The notes under the pieces are model-generated. The model saw nothing but the letters and a program-made list of their open reading frames with translations. It searched no databases and was not told where the DNA came from. The position numbers and the translations under genes are program-made. DNA of 42,655 nt from Bacteroidales bacterium (GTDB lineage Bacteria > Bacteroidota > Bacteroidia > Bacteroidales > WCHB1-69). Below are positions 22,756 to 30,750 of this stretch, piece by piece. The stretch is from the NCBI GenBank assembly GCA_017962845.1, contig JAGCUN010000003.1, positions 1-42,655 on the forward strand, read 5' to 3'. How positions within the stretch are numbered: the stretch's first letter is position 1; each line of letters begins with the position of its first letter.

Positions 22756-25700
22756 CTATCGGCGGGTAACTTTCACCACGGCGGTACGACCGTCGGTGGT
22801 AGTGAAACGCACAATGTACATGCCCGGAGCGTAAGCGCTGAAATCAAGCTGCTGCTCGCCAGACATCTGGCTGTTAGAGAGGATGCGGCCGAACATGTCG
22901 CAAATCTGCACCTCGCAGGCGTTGGCAGCCTCAAAGCTGACGTTCACCAGACCGGTGGTAGGATTCGGATAGAGACTTACGCCCAACACTTCAGCCTCAT
23001 CAATACCCACGATTTCGATAATGTCGGCATTGCTGCGCGGCAGAATCTGGTAGGTGGGTTCGTCAGCGGGCATATAGATGGAGGCAAAACCAATCACATC
23101 CGCATTGGCGCCAGCGGCCAAGGTGGTATCCAAAGTCTTGAACTGGTTGCGGAACATTGCACTGCCCGTCTCGTCGGTCACGACAACTTCGGTGGCTTCT
23201 TCGGTGGTGAACTCAAGGCCATCGGGGAAGGTAACATTGTTCACGCGCACCAAGCGGGACTCATATTCGGCGAAGTTGGTGGAAAGCTGCTGAATGTCAA
23301 CGAGCACCGGAGCAACAGTAGCCGTACCGAAAGCGGCGGCCCAGTCGGCAACCGGAACCATCTCGTTGAGACCATTGTACAGACTGTAGGTTCCCACGAT
23401 ACCACCACTGATGACATCACCCTCGTTGTAGGTGCGGGTAACGACCGGTGTGGTATTGTCATAAACGAGAAGTCCGCCGGTGGCATCCTCGATGAAGATG
23501 CGACGGCCGTTGCGGTACACGAAGGTGACGCTGCCCGTAATGCGGTAAGTGCCAGCGGCAACCGCTCCTGCTGCCTTGAAATCGGCGATGGTAGCCACAG
23601 CGGTCGGGAAGGTATATTCGGCGAATGCCACATTGCTGGGATCCATACCGCCCTTGAAAGCGCGGGCTTTCAGCGTGCAGGTGCTGTCGATCACGAAAGG
23701 ATTGTAGTACTGCATGCTGGTTTCATCGGGGGTGGTGCCATCGGTGGTGTAATAGATGGTAGCACCTTCAGTGGCACAGGTCAGCGTAACCGTAATCGGG
23801 TTGATGTAGCTGTTGCTGGGCTCGGAGATGACCGGATCGTCCACTACGCTGGGTTCCAAACCGGTAACGCCATAAACGCTCACACGGTCGAAAGTGAGAT
23901 GAGCAGTGCCGTTCGGGATATCTTCGGCATCCAATTCAATCTGGAATTTCAGACGCACAGAATAATACTGGCCCGAATCAGAAACGAAATAGGTGAAATC
24001 CTGTGGGTTGGTGGTCAGCACATATACGGAGTCAGCGCCATAGGTGGCACCGCCATCGAGTGAGCGGCTCACGCGGAGATTCACATGTTTGTTACGCCAT
24101 TTGGCGGTGAACTCAACCTTGGTGACATTGTGCAGATTGAAGTTGGTGAAGGCATAGCCCATAACGTCGGGAGAGCTGGTGTACCAGCGCATCTGCATCG
24201 ACTGAGCACCATCAATCGCGTAATTGGTAGAAACCGTACCAAAATAGCTACCCCACTGCTGGTCTTCAGGACCGTCGTAACGGATGGTGGCATTATTATA
24301 AGTATTGGTAGCGTTAAAGTCTTCATCTTCTTCAAAACCAACCGTATAAATCACTTCATCAATCGGAATCACCGCATTCAGAGCAACGGTAGCCACCACA
24401 TCGCCGGAGGTCAGCGTGACGGTAGCGGAAGCAGAAGACTCACCCACGAAAGTAACGGTCACCTCGGCTGCGTTAGCGTTGGCAGGCAGCGTGACCGGAG
24501 TCACCTCGAAAGCAGCGTTATCCACCGTGATGGCGATGGTTTCCGTGAGGTTGAAGGCCGTCACCGTGAAGGTGTGTGTTTCATTGGTAGCCTCAAATAA
24601 GAGGGCAGTCTCGGAGGTCTCGATGGCCACGTAAGTCGTGGTGAGCAAGAAAATGGTCGTGTCGGTGGCCAAAACCTCATTGTCGCTGGTCACCAAGGAG
24701 ACGATGTACTGGCAGTCGCCAACCTCAGTCAGATAACCCATCAAATCAGCACTTTGATGTGCAGTCACTTCGTCTGCATCGTGGAGATAGGTGTCGAGCA
24801 CATTCTCACCATTGAGGGTGAGTTCCACATGGATCATCGAGCCATTCTCAAAATTAAAATAGTTATAGGTAAATGCAGGATTCAGGACCTCATTTTGTTC
24901 ATACACCTGACCGTAAGCAGGATAAGTGATGTTGACATCGGCAATCATCGGAACGATATCGTACTGTCCGCGAGGGGCGAGACGATGCTGATCATCGTGA
25001 GGGATGGCGAAGCCCGTCACCGTGCACATTCCTGAAGGAACAGTATAGTTATCGAGAACACGGAGCTGGTTGCAGGCCAAAATCTCATCGCTGCCCTGCG
25101 TTAGCGTCACATAGCTGTTGCTGGAAGTGCTGAAAGTACCGCTTTGGAAAGTAGCGTTGGTGACGGTCACGAGTTTGCAATCGTAGCTGTCGAAGTTGGC
25201 GTTCAATTCGGCAATGGTTACCTCTATGGGCTCAACTGCAGTGCCCTGAGTGGGCGTGGGGTTGAGGAACTCCGCATTAGCGATTTCTACCAATCCATAA
25301 TAGGGAGATTTTACACCGCAAACGCCACCGCTGATAACATCGCCATTGGTGAAAGTCGGCATGCCGGAACCATAGATGCAGGTGGCGGCAGTGGCGTCGG
25401 TAATGAAGATATAGCTGCCCGTCTGATGGCTTACCGTAAGGTCGCCAGTCAGCTTGAAGTAGGTGTGTTCAGCATCGTTTTTGAATTCAGAAATGGTGCT
25501 CACCTCGGTAGGAAGCACGTAATCGGCGGTGCGTACTGCGCTGACATCCAGGCCGTCAGCGTATGCGATAGCGGAAAGGGTGGAAGTGGCATTGATGGTG
25601 ACGGGGGCGGTATACAGCGTACCGTTGACATCACTAGGAGTAGTGCCATCAAGGGTGTAATAGATGGAGGCACCGTCTGTAGCACAGGTAATCTCCACCT

Positions 25701-26397
25701 CGAATGCGTTGCAGTAGTTGCCTGCCAGCTGTGAGAACTGCGGCTGTGCGGTGATGGGCAGGTCGCTCACACCGCTGATTTCGATATTATCCAGACGGTT
25801 GTTGCCGCCGGTGCCGCTTGCTCCATCAAAAGTCACCTTGATATAGACTTCCGACTGGTTGTTGACCTCGCTGGCGAGCGTGAAGCTGCGAACTACGGCA
25901 AAGGTGGTGTTGGTACCCGAGTTCATGCCCGTCATCACCGTATCATCCACAAAATTCACACCATCGAAGCTGTGCGACCAAGTCTGGGTGGTGAAACCCG
26001 TGGAGGAACCACGATGGTTGAAGCTCACCTGAATGTCCACCATGTCCTGGGTGGAAACCACGAAAACGGCGCAGTCGCCATTATGGTCTGAACCCACGAA
26101 CGTGATGCTCTTATTGGCAGCGGTCACTTCGCAGAGAGCGGTTTCCGGGGCGACACCGTTATTGCCGAAATAGATACCGGCATTGGTGCCAGAGGTCACC
26201 ACAGCCCATTCGGAGGAACCGTGCGTGCCGTCAGCGTAGAGCGTACCCTCGCCACATTCGGCCGGCATGGCATTCGGATTGGTGGTCGTAGGAAACGTCC
26301 AACCCGCGATGGTGGTGCGCTGGGCCATCACCTGCGACACCGACAGCATCAGTATCATCACAAATGCTGATGCAACAATTGATAAAATTTTCTTCAT
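22756..26397 (-). CDS. Large modular surface protein with T9SS C-terminal sorting domain
   Basis: A 1213-residue exported protein with no recognised catalytic domain. A signal peptide (1-25, ending VMAQ) leads to a lectin/jelly-roll-like region (~27-210). Two related module pairs follow: at ~212-295 and ~850-930 a chitobiase C-terminal-like (CHB_HEX/FN3-like) domain with the shared IYYTxDGTTP core; at ~300-480 and ~935-1117 a DUF5689-like OB fold with shared 'F..ITDAT..', 'NGDVISGG' and 'YYGL/YNGL' segments. Between them lie Ig-like stretches and a second jelly-roll-like part (~700-850). Residues ~1137-1213 (SLYPNPTTGLVNVSF...PGMYIVRF) are the type A T9SS tail. A role in adhesion or carbohydrate binding is inferred, not shown. 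Confidence 0.85.
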   Translation of the reverse strand: MKKILSIVASAFVMILMLSVSQVMAQRTTIAGWTFPTTTNPNAMPAECGEGTLYADGTHGSSEWAVVTSGTNAGIYFGNNGVAPETALCEVTAANKSITFVGSDHNGDCAVFVVSTQDMVDIQVSFNHRGSSTGFTTQTWSHSFDGVNFVDDTVMTGMNSGTNTTFAVVRSFTLASEVNNQSEVYIKVTFDGASGTGGNNRLDNIEISGVSDLPITAQPQFSQLAGNYCNAFEVEITCATDGASIYYTLDGTTPSDVNGTLYTAPVTINATSTLSAIAYADGLDVSAVRTADYVLPTEVSTISEFKNDAEHTYFKLTGDLTVSHQTGSYIFITDATAATCIYGSGMPTFTNGDVISGGVCGVKSPYYGLVEIANAEFLNPTPTQGTAVEPIEVTIAELNANFDSYDCKLVTVTNATFQSGTFSTSSNSYVTLTQGSDEILACNQLRVLDNYTVPSGMCTVTGFAIPHDDQHRLAPRGQYDIVPMIADVNITYPAYGQVYEQNEVLNPAFTYNYFNFENGSMIHVELTLNGENVLDTYLHDADEVTAHQSADLMGYLTEVGDCQYIVSLVTSDNEVLATDTTIFLLTTTYVAIETSETALLFEATNETHTFTVTAFNLTETIAITVDNAAFEVTPVTLPANANAAEVTVTFVGESSASATVTLTSGDVVATVALNAVIPIDEVIYTVGFEEDEDFNATNTYNNATIRYDGPEDQQWGSYFGTVSTNYAIDGAQSMQMRWYTSSPDVMGYAFTNFNLHNVTKVEFTAKWRNKHVNLRVSRSLDGGATYGADSVYVLTTNPQDFTYFVSDSGQYYSVRLKFQIELDAEDIPNGTAHLTFDRVSVYGVTGLEPSVVDDPVISEPSNSYINPITVTLTCATEGATIYYTTDGTTPDETSMQYYNPFVIDSTCTLKARAFKGGMDPSNVAFAEYTFPTAVATIADFKAAGAVAAGTYRITGSVTFVYRNGRRIFIEDATGGLLVYDNTTPVVTRTYNEGDVISGGIVGTYSLYNGLNEMVPVADWAAAFGTATVAPVLVDIQQLSTNFAEYESRLVRVNNVTFPDGLEFTTEEATEVVVTDETGSAMFRNQFKTLDTTLAAGANADVIGFASIYMPADEPTYQILPRSNADIIEIVGIDEAEVLGVSLYPNPTTGLVNVSFEAANACEVQICDMFGRILSNSQMSGEQQLDFSAYAPGMYIVRFTTTDGRTAVVKVTRR

Positions 26398-26474
26398 AAA
26401 ATAAAATATTTAAAATAAATAATCAATTAATATTCAAATATTTACAATAATTTCAACCTATAATATTGACAAGG

Positions 26475-26482
26475 CAAAGTTA
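26475..26482 (-). promoter_or_regulatory. Bacteroidota -7 promoter box (TAACTTTG) for the large surface protein
   Basis: Minus strand TTAACTTTGCC matches TAnnTTTG, ~78 bases before the ATG at 26397. The stretch 26398-26614 is otherwise AT-rich and holds no gene I can support. Confidence 0.55.
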
Positions 26483-26608
26483 ATTAAAATCCTCAAATAA
26501 TCAATATCCCCCTCACAAATTCTGCTCATATTTATACTTTTTCTCCATAAAGACCGCCATTCATTCATGCTCATCCCACATCTATTCCTTTTCGCCAAAA
26601 TAAAAGCC

Positions 26609-26638
26609 AATAAAAAAGGCTCCTCGAAAGGAGCCTTT
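26609..26638 (-). terminator. Rho-independent terminator of the lipoprotein gene
   Basis: AAAGGCTCC (26615-26623) pairs with GGAGCCTTT (26630-26638) across a 6-base loop. On the minus strand it ends in TTTTTTATT, a few bases past the stop at 26647. Confidence 0.82.
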
Positions 26639-26646
26639 ACACTAAA

Positions 26647-27528
26647 TTATTTATAGTCATAAATATTGGTCGTGTTAGATGTGTATCGATAATTATCTGA
26701 CGAATAATAATAAGAATGAGTCTGTGTAGAAGGAACATTGCCATTGTATGTATAAGAATAGTTGTAAACTTCACTTTCTCCATCATAACGATATTCTTCA
26801 CGAGTAACATTGTTCTTCGACAATATTGTGCTCACATCAGAACCTTCCATTTCCCACAATCCACACATAGGATTCAGCTTATTGTCGTAGGTATAATAGA
26901 TGTCCTCTCTATCACCATCTTCCAAGTAGGTAATATGTTTCACATTATCACCATCCCATTCATAAAGCATTTCGTATGTGTCAGTTCCTTTCGGATCATT
27001 CATATTATTATGCCTTTGAGGACGCTGGGGAAGATTGAGTATCCACGACGGCAGAGGATGTGCATTAGCGGCCTTCGAATCAAAGTATGTGACAGTAATC
27101 TTGGAGAGTTTTTTCCCATTATGCTCAATATTGTAGATGGCTTCTCGAGTGGAACCATCATAAAGTTCGATGGTGGAGAGTTTCCCCTTCTCGTAGATAA
27201 ATTCATAGCGTTCTGTGCCACCCCAGTTGATAGTCGTGAGTTTCTTACCCTCATAAACAAAATATTCAGTGCTTTGAAGCGTACCGTCAGAATAATGGTC
27301 TATGCTTTCCAACTGCTTGCCATTCCAGTTCCAGATCTGGGAAACATAATTGCTGCTACTTTCGTCAAGGGTCTCCCATCCATATTCGCCATAGTACTCT
27401 GACTTAGATGAATTAGAACAGGTGATTTTGCTGATTTGTTTCTTGGGGGAGAATTGTCCCTCTTTGTTACAAGACACCATCACCGAGCAAAGCAGGGCGA
27501 TGACCAAAAGAAATGATAAATGCTTCAT
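26647..27528 (-). CDS. Putative lipoprotein, Tyr/Asp/Asn-rich beta-repeat protein
   Basis: A 293-residue protein I cannot assign to a characterised family. The signal peptide ends in a lipobox (VMVSC, Cys20). The rest is a run of short beta-strand repeats of the type 'Y...DGxxL..I.Y', for example WNGKQLESIDHYSDGTLQST, YEGKKLTTINW, YEKGKLSTIELYDGS, HNGKKLSKITVTYFDS and WDGDNVKHITYLEDGD. This resembles the YD-repeat-like lipoproteins (DUF4595-type) of gut Bacteroidota. The C-terminus is rich in Tyr, Ser and Asn. It is more AT-rich than the neighbours. It is a single-gene unit with its own promoter and terminator, probably an outer-membrane or surface lipoprotein of unknown role. Confidence 0.7.
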   Translation of the reverse strand: MKHLSFLLVIALLCSVMVSCNKEGQFSPKKQISKITCSNSSKSEYYGEYGWETLDESSSNYVSQIWNWNGKQLESIDHYSDGTLQSTEYFVYEGKKLTTINWGGTERYEFIYEKGKLSTIELYDGSTREAIYNIEHNGKKLSKITVTYFDSKAANAHPLPSWILNLPQRPQRHNNMNDPKGTDTYEMLYEWDGDNVKHITYLEDGDREDIYYTYDNKLNPMCGLWEMEGSDVSTILSKNNVTREEYRYDGESEVYNYSYTYNGNVPSTQTHSYYYSSDNYRYTSNTTNIYDYK

Positions 27529-27571
27529 AATTAAAATTAATACATAATTAATAAACTTGTTTTCAAAGGCG

Positions 27572-27579
27572 CAAAATTA
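27572..27579 (-). promoter_or_regulatory. Bacteroidota -7 promoter box (TAATTTTG) for the lipoprotein gene
   Basis: Minus strand TTGTAATTTTGCGCC matches TAnnTTTG, ~43 bases before the ATG at 27528. Confidence 0.6.
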
Positions 27580-27707
27580 CAAAAAATTCTGAAAAATACA
27601 GAATTGTGCTGGAAAATTTCAAGCGACTGCATTCTTTTGATATTACTTCGACACCATTTGAATTGTTAACAAAAGTTAATGATGTTTTCCGATTGGGCAA
27701 AAAATTG

Positions 27708-27715
27708 TAATTTTG
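27708..27715 (+). promoter_or_regulatory. Bacteroidota -7 promoter box (TAATTTTG) for efp-lpxD
   Basis: TTGTAATTTTGCACTCC matches TAnnTTTG, 39 bases before the efp ATG; the same core occurs at the LytTR, kamE and rplU promoters. Confidence 0.65.
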
Positions 27716-27754
27716 CACTCCGAAAAATTTAAATAACAATAAAAGTGAATTGAT

Positions 27755-28324
27755 ATGGCAACAACTGCAGATTTCAAGAACGGCTTATGCATAGAGTTCA
27801 ACGGCGATCTTTGGAAAATTGTTGAGTTCCAACATGTTAAACCTGGCAAAGGTCCCGCTTTCGTTACTTCCAAACTGAAAAATCTCAAGACCGGCCGCGT
27901 GTTGGAGAACACTTTCACCGCCGGCGTGAAGATCGAATTGGCGAACGTTGAGCGTCGTCCCTACCAATTTTTGTACAAAGAGGGTGACGACATGTACAAC
28001 TTCATGCACACCGAGACCTACGAACAAATCTCTATCCCTCACGACCTCGTGAGCAACCCTGACCTGCTGAAGGAAGGCCAGACCGTGGAGATGATGTTCG
28101 ATGCCAAGACCGAGACTCCCCTCACCTGTGAGATGCCCGCTTTCGTGGCACTGGAAGTCACCTATACCGAACCCGGCGTGAAGGGCGATACCGCCACCAA
28201 CACGCTGAAGAGAGCCACCGTTGAGACTGGCGCAGAGGTGTTTGTGCCGCTTTTCATCGAAACCGGTGAGAAAATCATGGTGGACACCCGTACCAACAAA
28301 TACTCAGAACGAGTCAAGGAATAA
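27755..28324 (+). CDS. efp: Translation elongation factor P
   Basis: An L-shaped, tRNA-mimicking three-domain factor that rescues ribosomes stalled at polyproline. Domain I has the loop KPGKGPAF with the tip residue Lys32, which corresponds to the modifiable Lys34 of E. coli. RTEV-type domain II segments and the C-terminal [31 protein letters not shown]...RTNKYSERV are diagnostic. 189 codons, normal. No lysine-modifying enzyme gene is nearby. Its demand may be high here: a neighbouring operon encodes a protein with a long Glu-Pro tract. Its stop overlaps the lpxD start by one base (TAATG). Confidence 0.96.
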   Translation: MATTADFKNGLCIEFNGDLWKIVEFQHVKPGKGPAFVTSKLKNLKTGRVLENTFTAGVKIELANVERRPYQFLYKEGDDMYNFMHTETYEQISIPHDLVSNPDLLKEGQTVEMMFDAKTETPLTCEMPAFVALEVTYTEPGVKGDTATNTLKRATVETGAEVFVPLFIETGEKIMVDTRTNKYSERVKE

Positions 28325-29307
28325 TGAAATTAGCTAATCCCATCTCTATTGACGAGCTTCTGGGCATCCTGCAAACAGAAGCCATCGTCAAGGGGAAGAC
28401 AGACAACCGCGTGTGCGGCATCAATGAGCTGCACTCTGTAGAAGAGGGTGACCTGTCGTTCGTGGACAACGAGAAGTACTACGACCGAATGTTGCGCAGC
28501 AAGGCCTCTGTCATCCTGATTGACAAGGATTACGACTGTCCGGAAGGCAAGACCCTGATCTTCGTCAAAGACCCGCTGATGAGCTACTTGACAGTGGTGC
28601 GGAAATACATCCATTTCACTCCCCAGCAGGAGGCCATCCACCCGTCGGCGCAGATTGGCGAAGGCACGGTGGTGCAGCCCTGCACTTTCATCGGTGAGAA
28701 TGTCTCCATCGGCAAGAATTGCATCATCCACTCGAATGTCAGCATCTATGCCGACACGGTAATCGGCGACAATGTAGTCATCCATTCTGGCAGTGTCATC
28801 GGCGCAGATGCCTGCTATTTCCAGAAACGTCCTGACGGCTGGGTGAAATTCGACTCCTGCGGCAAGACCCTCATCGGCAACGATGTGGAGATCGGCTGCT
28901 GCGTCTGCATCGACCGTGGCGTGTCGGGCGACACTTACGTCGGCGACGGTTGCAAGTTCGACAATTTCGTACAGGTAGGCCATGACACCTATATCGGCAA
29001 GAGATGCTTGTTCGGATCCCATTCAGCAGTTGCCGGTTGTTCCCGCATCGAGGACGAGTGTGTTGTTTGGGCCAAATCAGTGATCAACAAAGATTTGACG
29101 ATTGCCAAGCGCACCACCATCCTGGCCCTTTCGGCTGTTGATAAGAATGTGACGGAGGAAGGCACAACGCTCTTCGGCACGCCCGCTATCGATCCACGCC
29201 GCAAATGGCGCGAGATGGCCTGTACACGACAACTTCCGGAAATGGCCGACGAGCTCCAACAACTCAAGAAGGAGTTAGCGGAACTGAAAGAACAATTATC
29301 GAAATAG
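28324..29307 (+). CDS. lpxD: UDP-3-O-acylglucosamine N-acyltransferase
   Basis: Third enzyme of lipid A synthesis; it adds an acyl chain from acyl-ACP to the glucosamine amine. An N-terminal uridine-binding domain ([13 protein letters not shown]...) precedes a left-handed beta-helix of hexapeptide repeats ([37 protein letters not shown]...), with [11 protein letters not shown] holding the catalytic-type His. A C-terminal helix with Leu/Lys heptads ([16 protein letters not shown]) ends the protein and supports trimer formation. 327 aa, near normal. It is coupled to efp; lpxC/fabZ, usual partners, are not adjacent. A terminator follows directly. Confidence 0.95.
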   Translation: MKLANPISIDELLGILQTEAIVKGKTDNRVCGINELHSVEEGDLSFVDNEKYYDRMLRSKASVILIDKDYDCPEGKTLIFVKDPLMSYLTVVRKYIHFTPQQEAIHPSAQIGEGTVVQPCTFIGENVSIGKNCIIHSNVSIYADTVIGDNVVIHSGSVIGADACYFQKRPDGWVKFDSCGKTLIGNDVEIGCCVCIDRGVSGDTYVGDGCKFDNFVQVGHDTYIGKRCLFGSHSAVAGCSRIEDECVVWAKSVINKDLTIAKRTTILALSAVDKNVTEEGTTLFGTPAIDPRRKWREMACTRQLPEMADELQQLKKELAELKEQLSK

Positions 29308-29312
29308 TTACG

Positions 29313-29342
29313 AGAGGATGCCGAAAGCATCCTCTTTTTTTT
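29313..29342 (+). terminator. Rho-independent terminator of efp-lpxD
   Basis: AGAGGATGC (29313-29321, first base in the stem AGAGG) pairs with GCATCCTCT (29327-29335) across a 5-base loop and is followed by a run of eight T. It begins six bases after the lpxD stop. Confidence 0.9.
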
Positions 29343-29353
29343 CATCTCCTGCC

Positions 29354-29803
29354 CTATCTTTCCGGCCACTCTAGCAGGATGGTGACTGGACCGTCGTTGA
29401 CAAAATCAACCTTCATGTCAGCACCAAAGATGCCGGTTGCCACGTGCAGACCGTACTGTTCGCGAAGAATATTGTTGAAAAGGTCGTACAACGGTTCGGC
29501 GACATCGGGCCGGGCGGCACGGATGAAACTGGGACGGTTGCCCTTGCGCGCGTCGCCATATAGGGTGAACTGCGAAATGCTCAGGATTTCACCCGACACA
29601 TCCGCCAAAGAGAGATTCATCTTCCCCTCCGCATCCTCAAAAACACGCATCCAAGCGACTTTCTTCGCCAAAAACTCTACTTCAGCGGGCGTATCTTCAT
29701 GACAAAAGCCCACCAGCAGCATAAATCCCTTGCCAATCTCCCCTATCGTTTGACCGTCCACACGCACCGCCGCACGACTGCAACGCTGTACTACCACTCT
29801 CAT
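29354..29803 (-). CDS. dtd: D-aminoacyl-tRNA deacylase
   Basis: Removes D-amino acids (D-Tyr and others, and misattached Gly) from tRNA. Family signatures: [17 protein letters not shown] at the start, LVGFCHEDT, the active-site [17 protein letters not shown] and the cross-subunit [13 protein letters not shown] near the end. 149 aa, normal. It is last in a minus-strand operon: its ATG overlaps the stop of the DUF4249 gene by four bases (ATGA). Its link to a D-Ala ligase gene at the head of the same operon is suggestive but may be chance. Confidence 0.95.
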   Translation of the reverse strand: MRVVVQRCSRAAVRVDGQTIGEIGKGFMLLVGFCHEDTPAEVEFLAKKVAWMRVFEDAEGKMNLSLADVSGEILSISQFTLYGDARKGNRPSFIRAARPDVAEPLYDLFNNILREQYGLHVATGIFGADMKVDFVNDGPVTILLEWPER

Positions 29804-30735
29804 AATCTATTGTTTTTTTTACCATGTTCTACATGTTGGAGCGCAAAAGCCCCAAAAAGTCCGAAGCCACCTTCAATATTATTATAGGTCTGTATCGGTT
29901 CCAATAAAAAGGTGCTCAATGCGCCCAAATCATTCAGCGTGCTTTCATACAGATAACAATGCTTGTCGAGGAAGAGAATCCACTCCACCTCTTCATCTAT
30001 CTCATCATCTCCCTCATAATCAGTGTCATATTCATAGAGATAACGCATAATTTTGCCATCCCTACCCTCATCAGAGAAACAATTATAAACCTTACTTCCC
30101 TCATGCAACGTCATCAGGGAGAAATAGGTGGTATAATAACGACTCATCTCCACCTCAGTCCAGTCATCGTCAAACTCCTCTTCCCAAAGTGTGCCGAAAG
30201 CGTAGTAGTTTTCCTCTCCCGCATAGTCATTCCACGTCAGATAGGTGTCATAATGCGGATCATTATAGAAGGCGCCATCGTGTGTATCGTTCTGATTGAG
30301 AATATGTTCCCAATGCAAATGGATGTCACGTGCGTATGGAACCGTACAGGTAGAGGTCACTTCATCATAATCGCGTGCGAAAGCACGGATGTAATAGGTC
30401 TGTCCCTCTACGACAGGAAAATCAGTGGTGGGCAGCAGATACAGTTTTTGGATGGAATCGTACTGGGCGGCGTGCCAGTTGGCCTTGTCGGTAGAGAGTT
30501 CCACCACACCATCCCCAATGATTTGGATATCCTCGCGGCTGCCGCTACCGTACAAGAGGTGGGTGTGCGACAGGTGCACTTTCACCGTGTCCATCCCCGG
30601 GAAGATACGGCAGTATAGCACCAACTTCTGTGTCTCGTGAAGCTGGTCTTCAATATCTACAGTCGAAATGCACCCTGTCAACCCTACGGTAAGCAGGAGC
30701 ATAACCAACATCAGAATTTTATGCAATTTATTCAT
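29800..30735 (-). CDS. DUF4249 outer-membrane lipoprotein
   Basis: A 311-residue lipoprotein. Start at ATG 30735; a TTG at 30747 is rejected because only the ATG begins a clean signal peptide, which ends at the lipobox TGC in LTVGLTGC. Following segments ([27 protein letters not shown]..., [33 protein letters not shown]) match DUF4249, a beta-rich family encoded next to TonB-dependent receptors. It presumably sits on the receptor like other receptor-associated lipoproteins. Asp/Glu-rich stretches near 190-260 ([25 protein letters not shown]) are notable. The receptor gene ends 15 bases upstream. Its ligand is unknown. Confidence 0.85.
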   Translation of the reverse strand: MNKLHKILMLVMLLLTVGLTGCISTVDIEDQLHETQKLVLYCRIFPGMDTVKVHLSHTHLLYGSGSREDIQIIGDGVVELSTDKANWHAAQYDSIQKLYLLPTTDFPVVEGQTYYIRAFARDYDEVTSTCTVPYARDIHLHWEHILNQNDTHDGAFYNDPHYDTYLTWNDYAGEENYYAFGTLWEEEFDDDWTEVEMSRYYTTYFSLMTLHEGSKVYNCFSDEGRDGKIMRYLYEYDTDYEGDDEIDEEVEWILFLDKHCYLYESTLNDLGALSTFLLEPIQTYNNIEGGFGLFGAFALQHVEHGKKNNRL

Positions 30736-30750
30736 TATCAATAACAAAGA

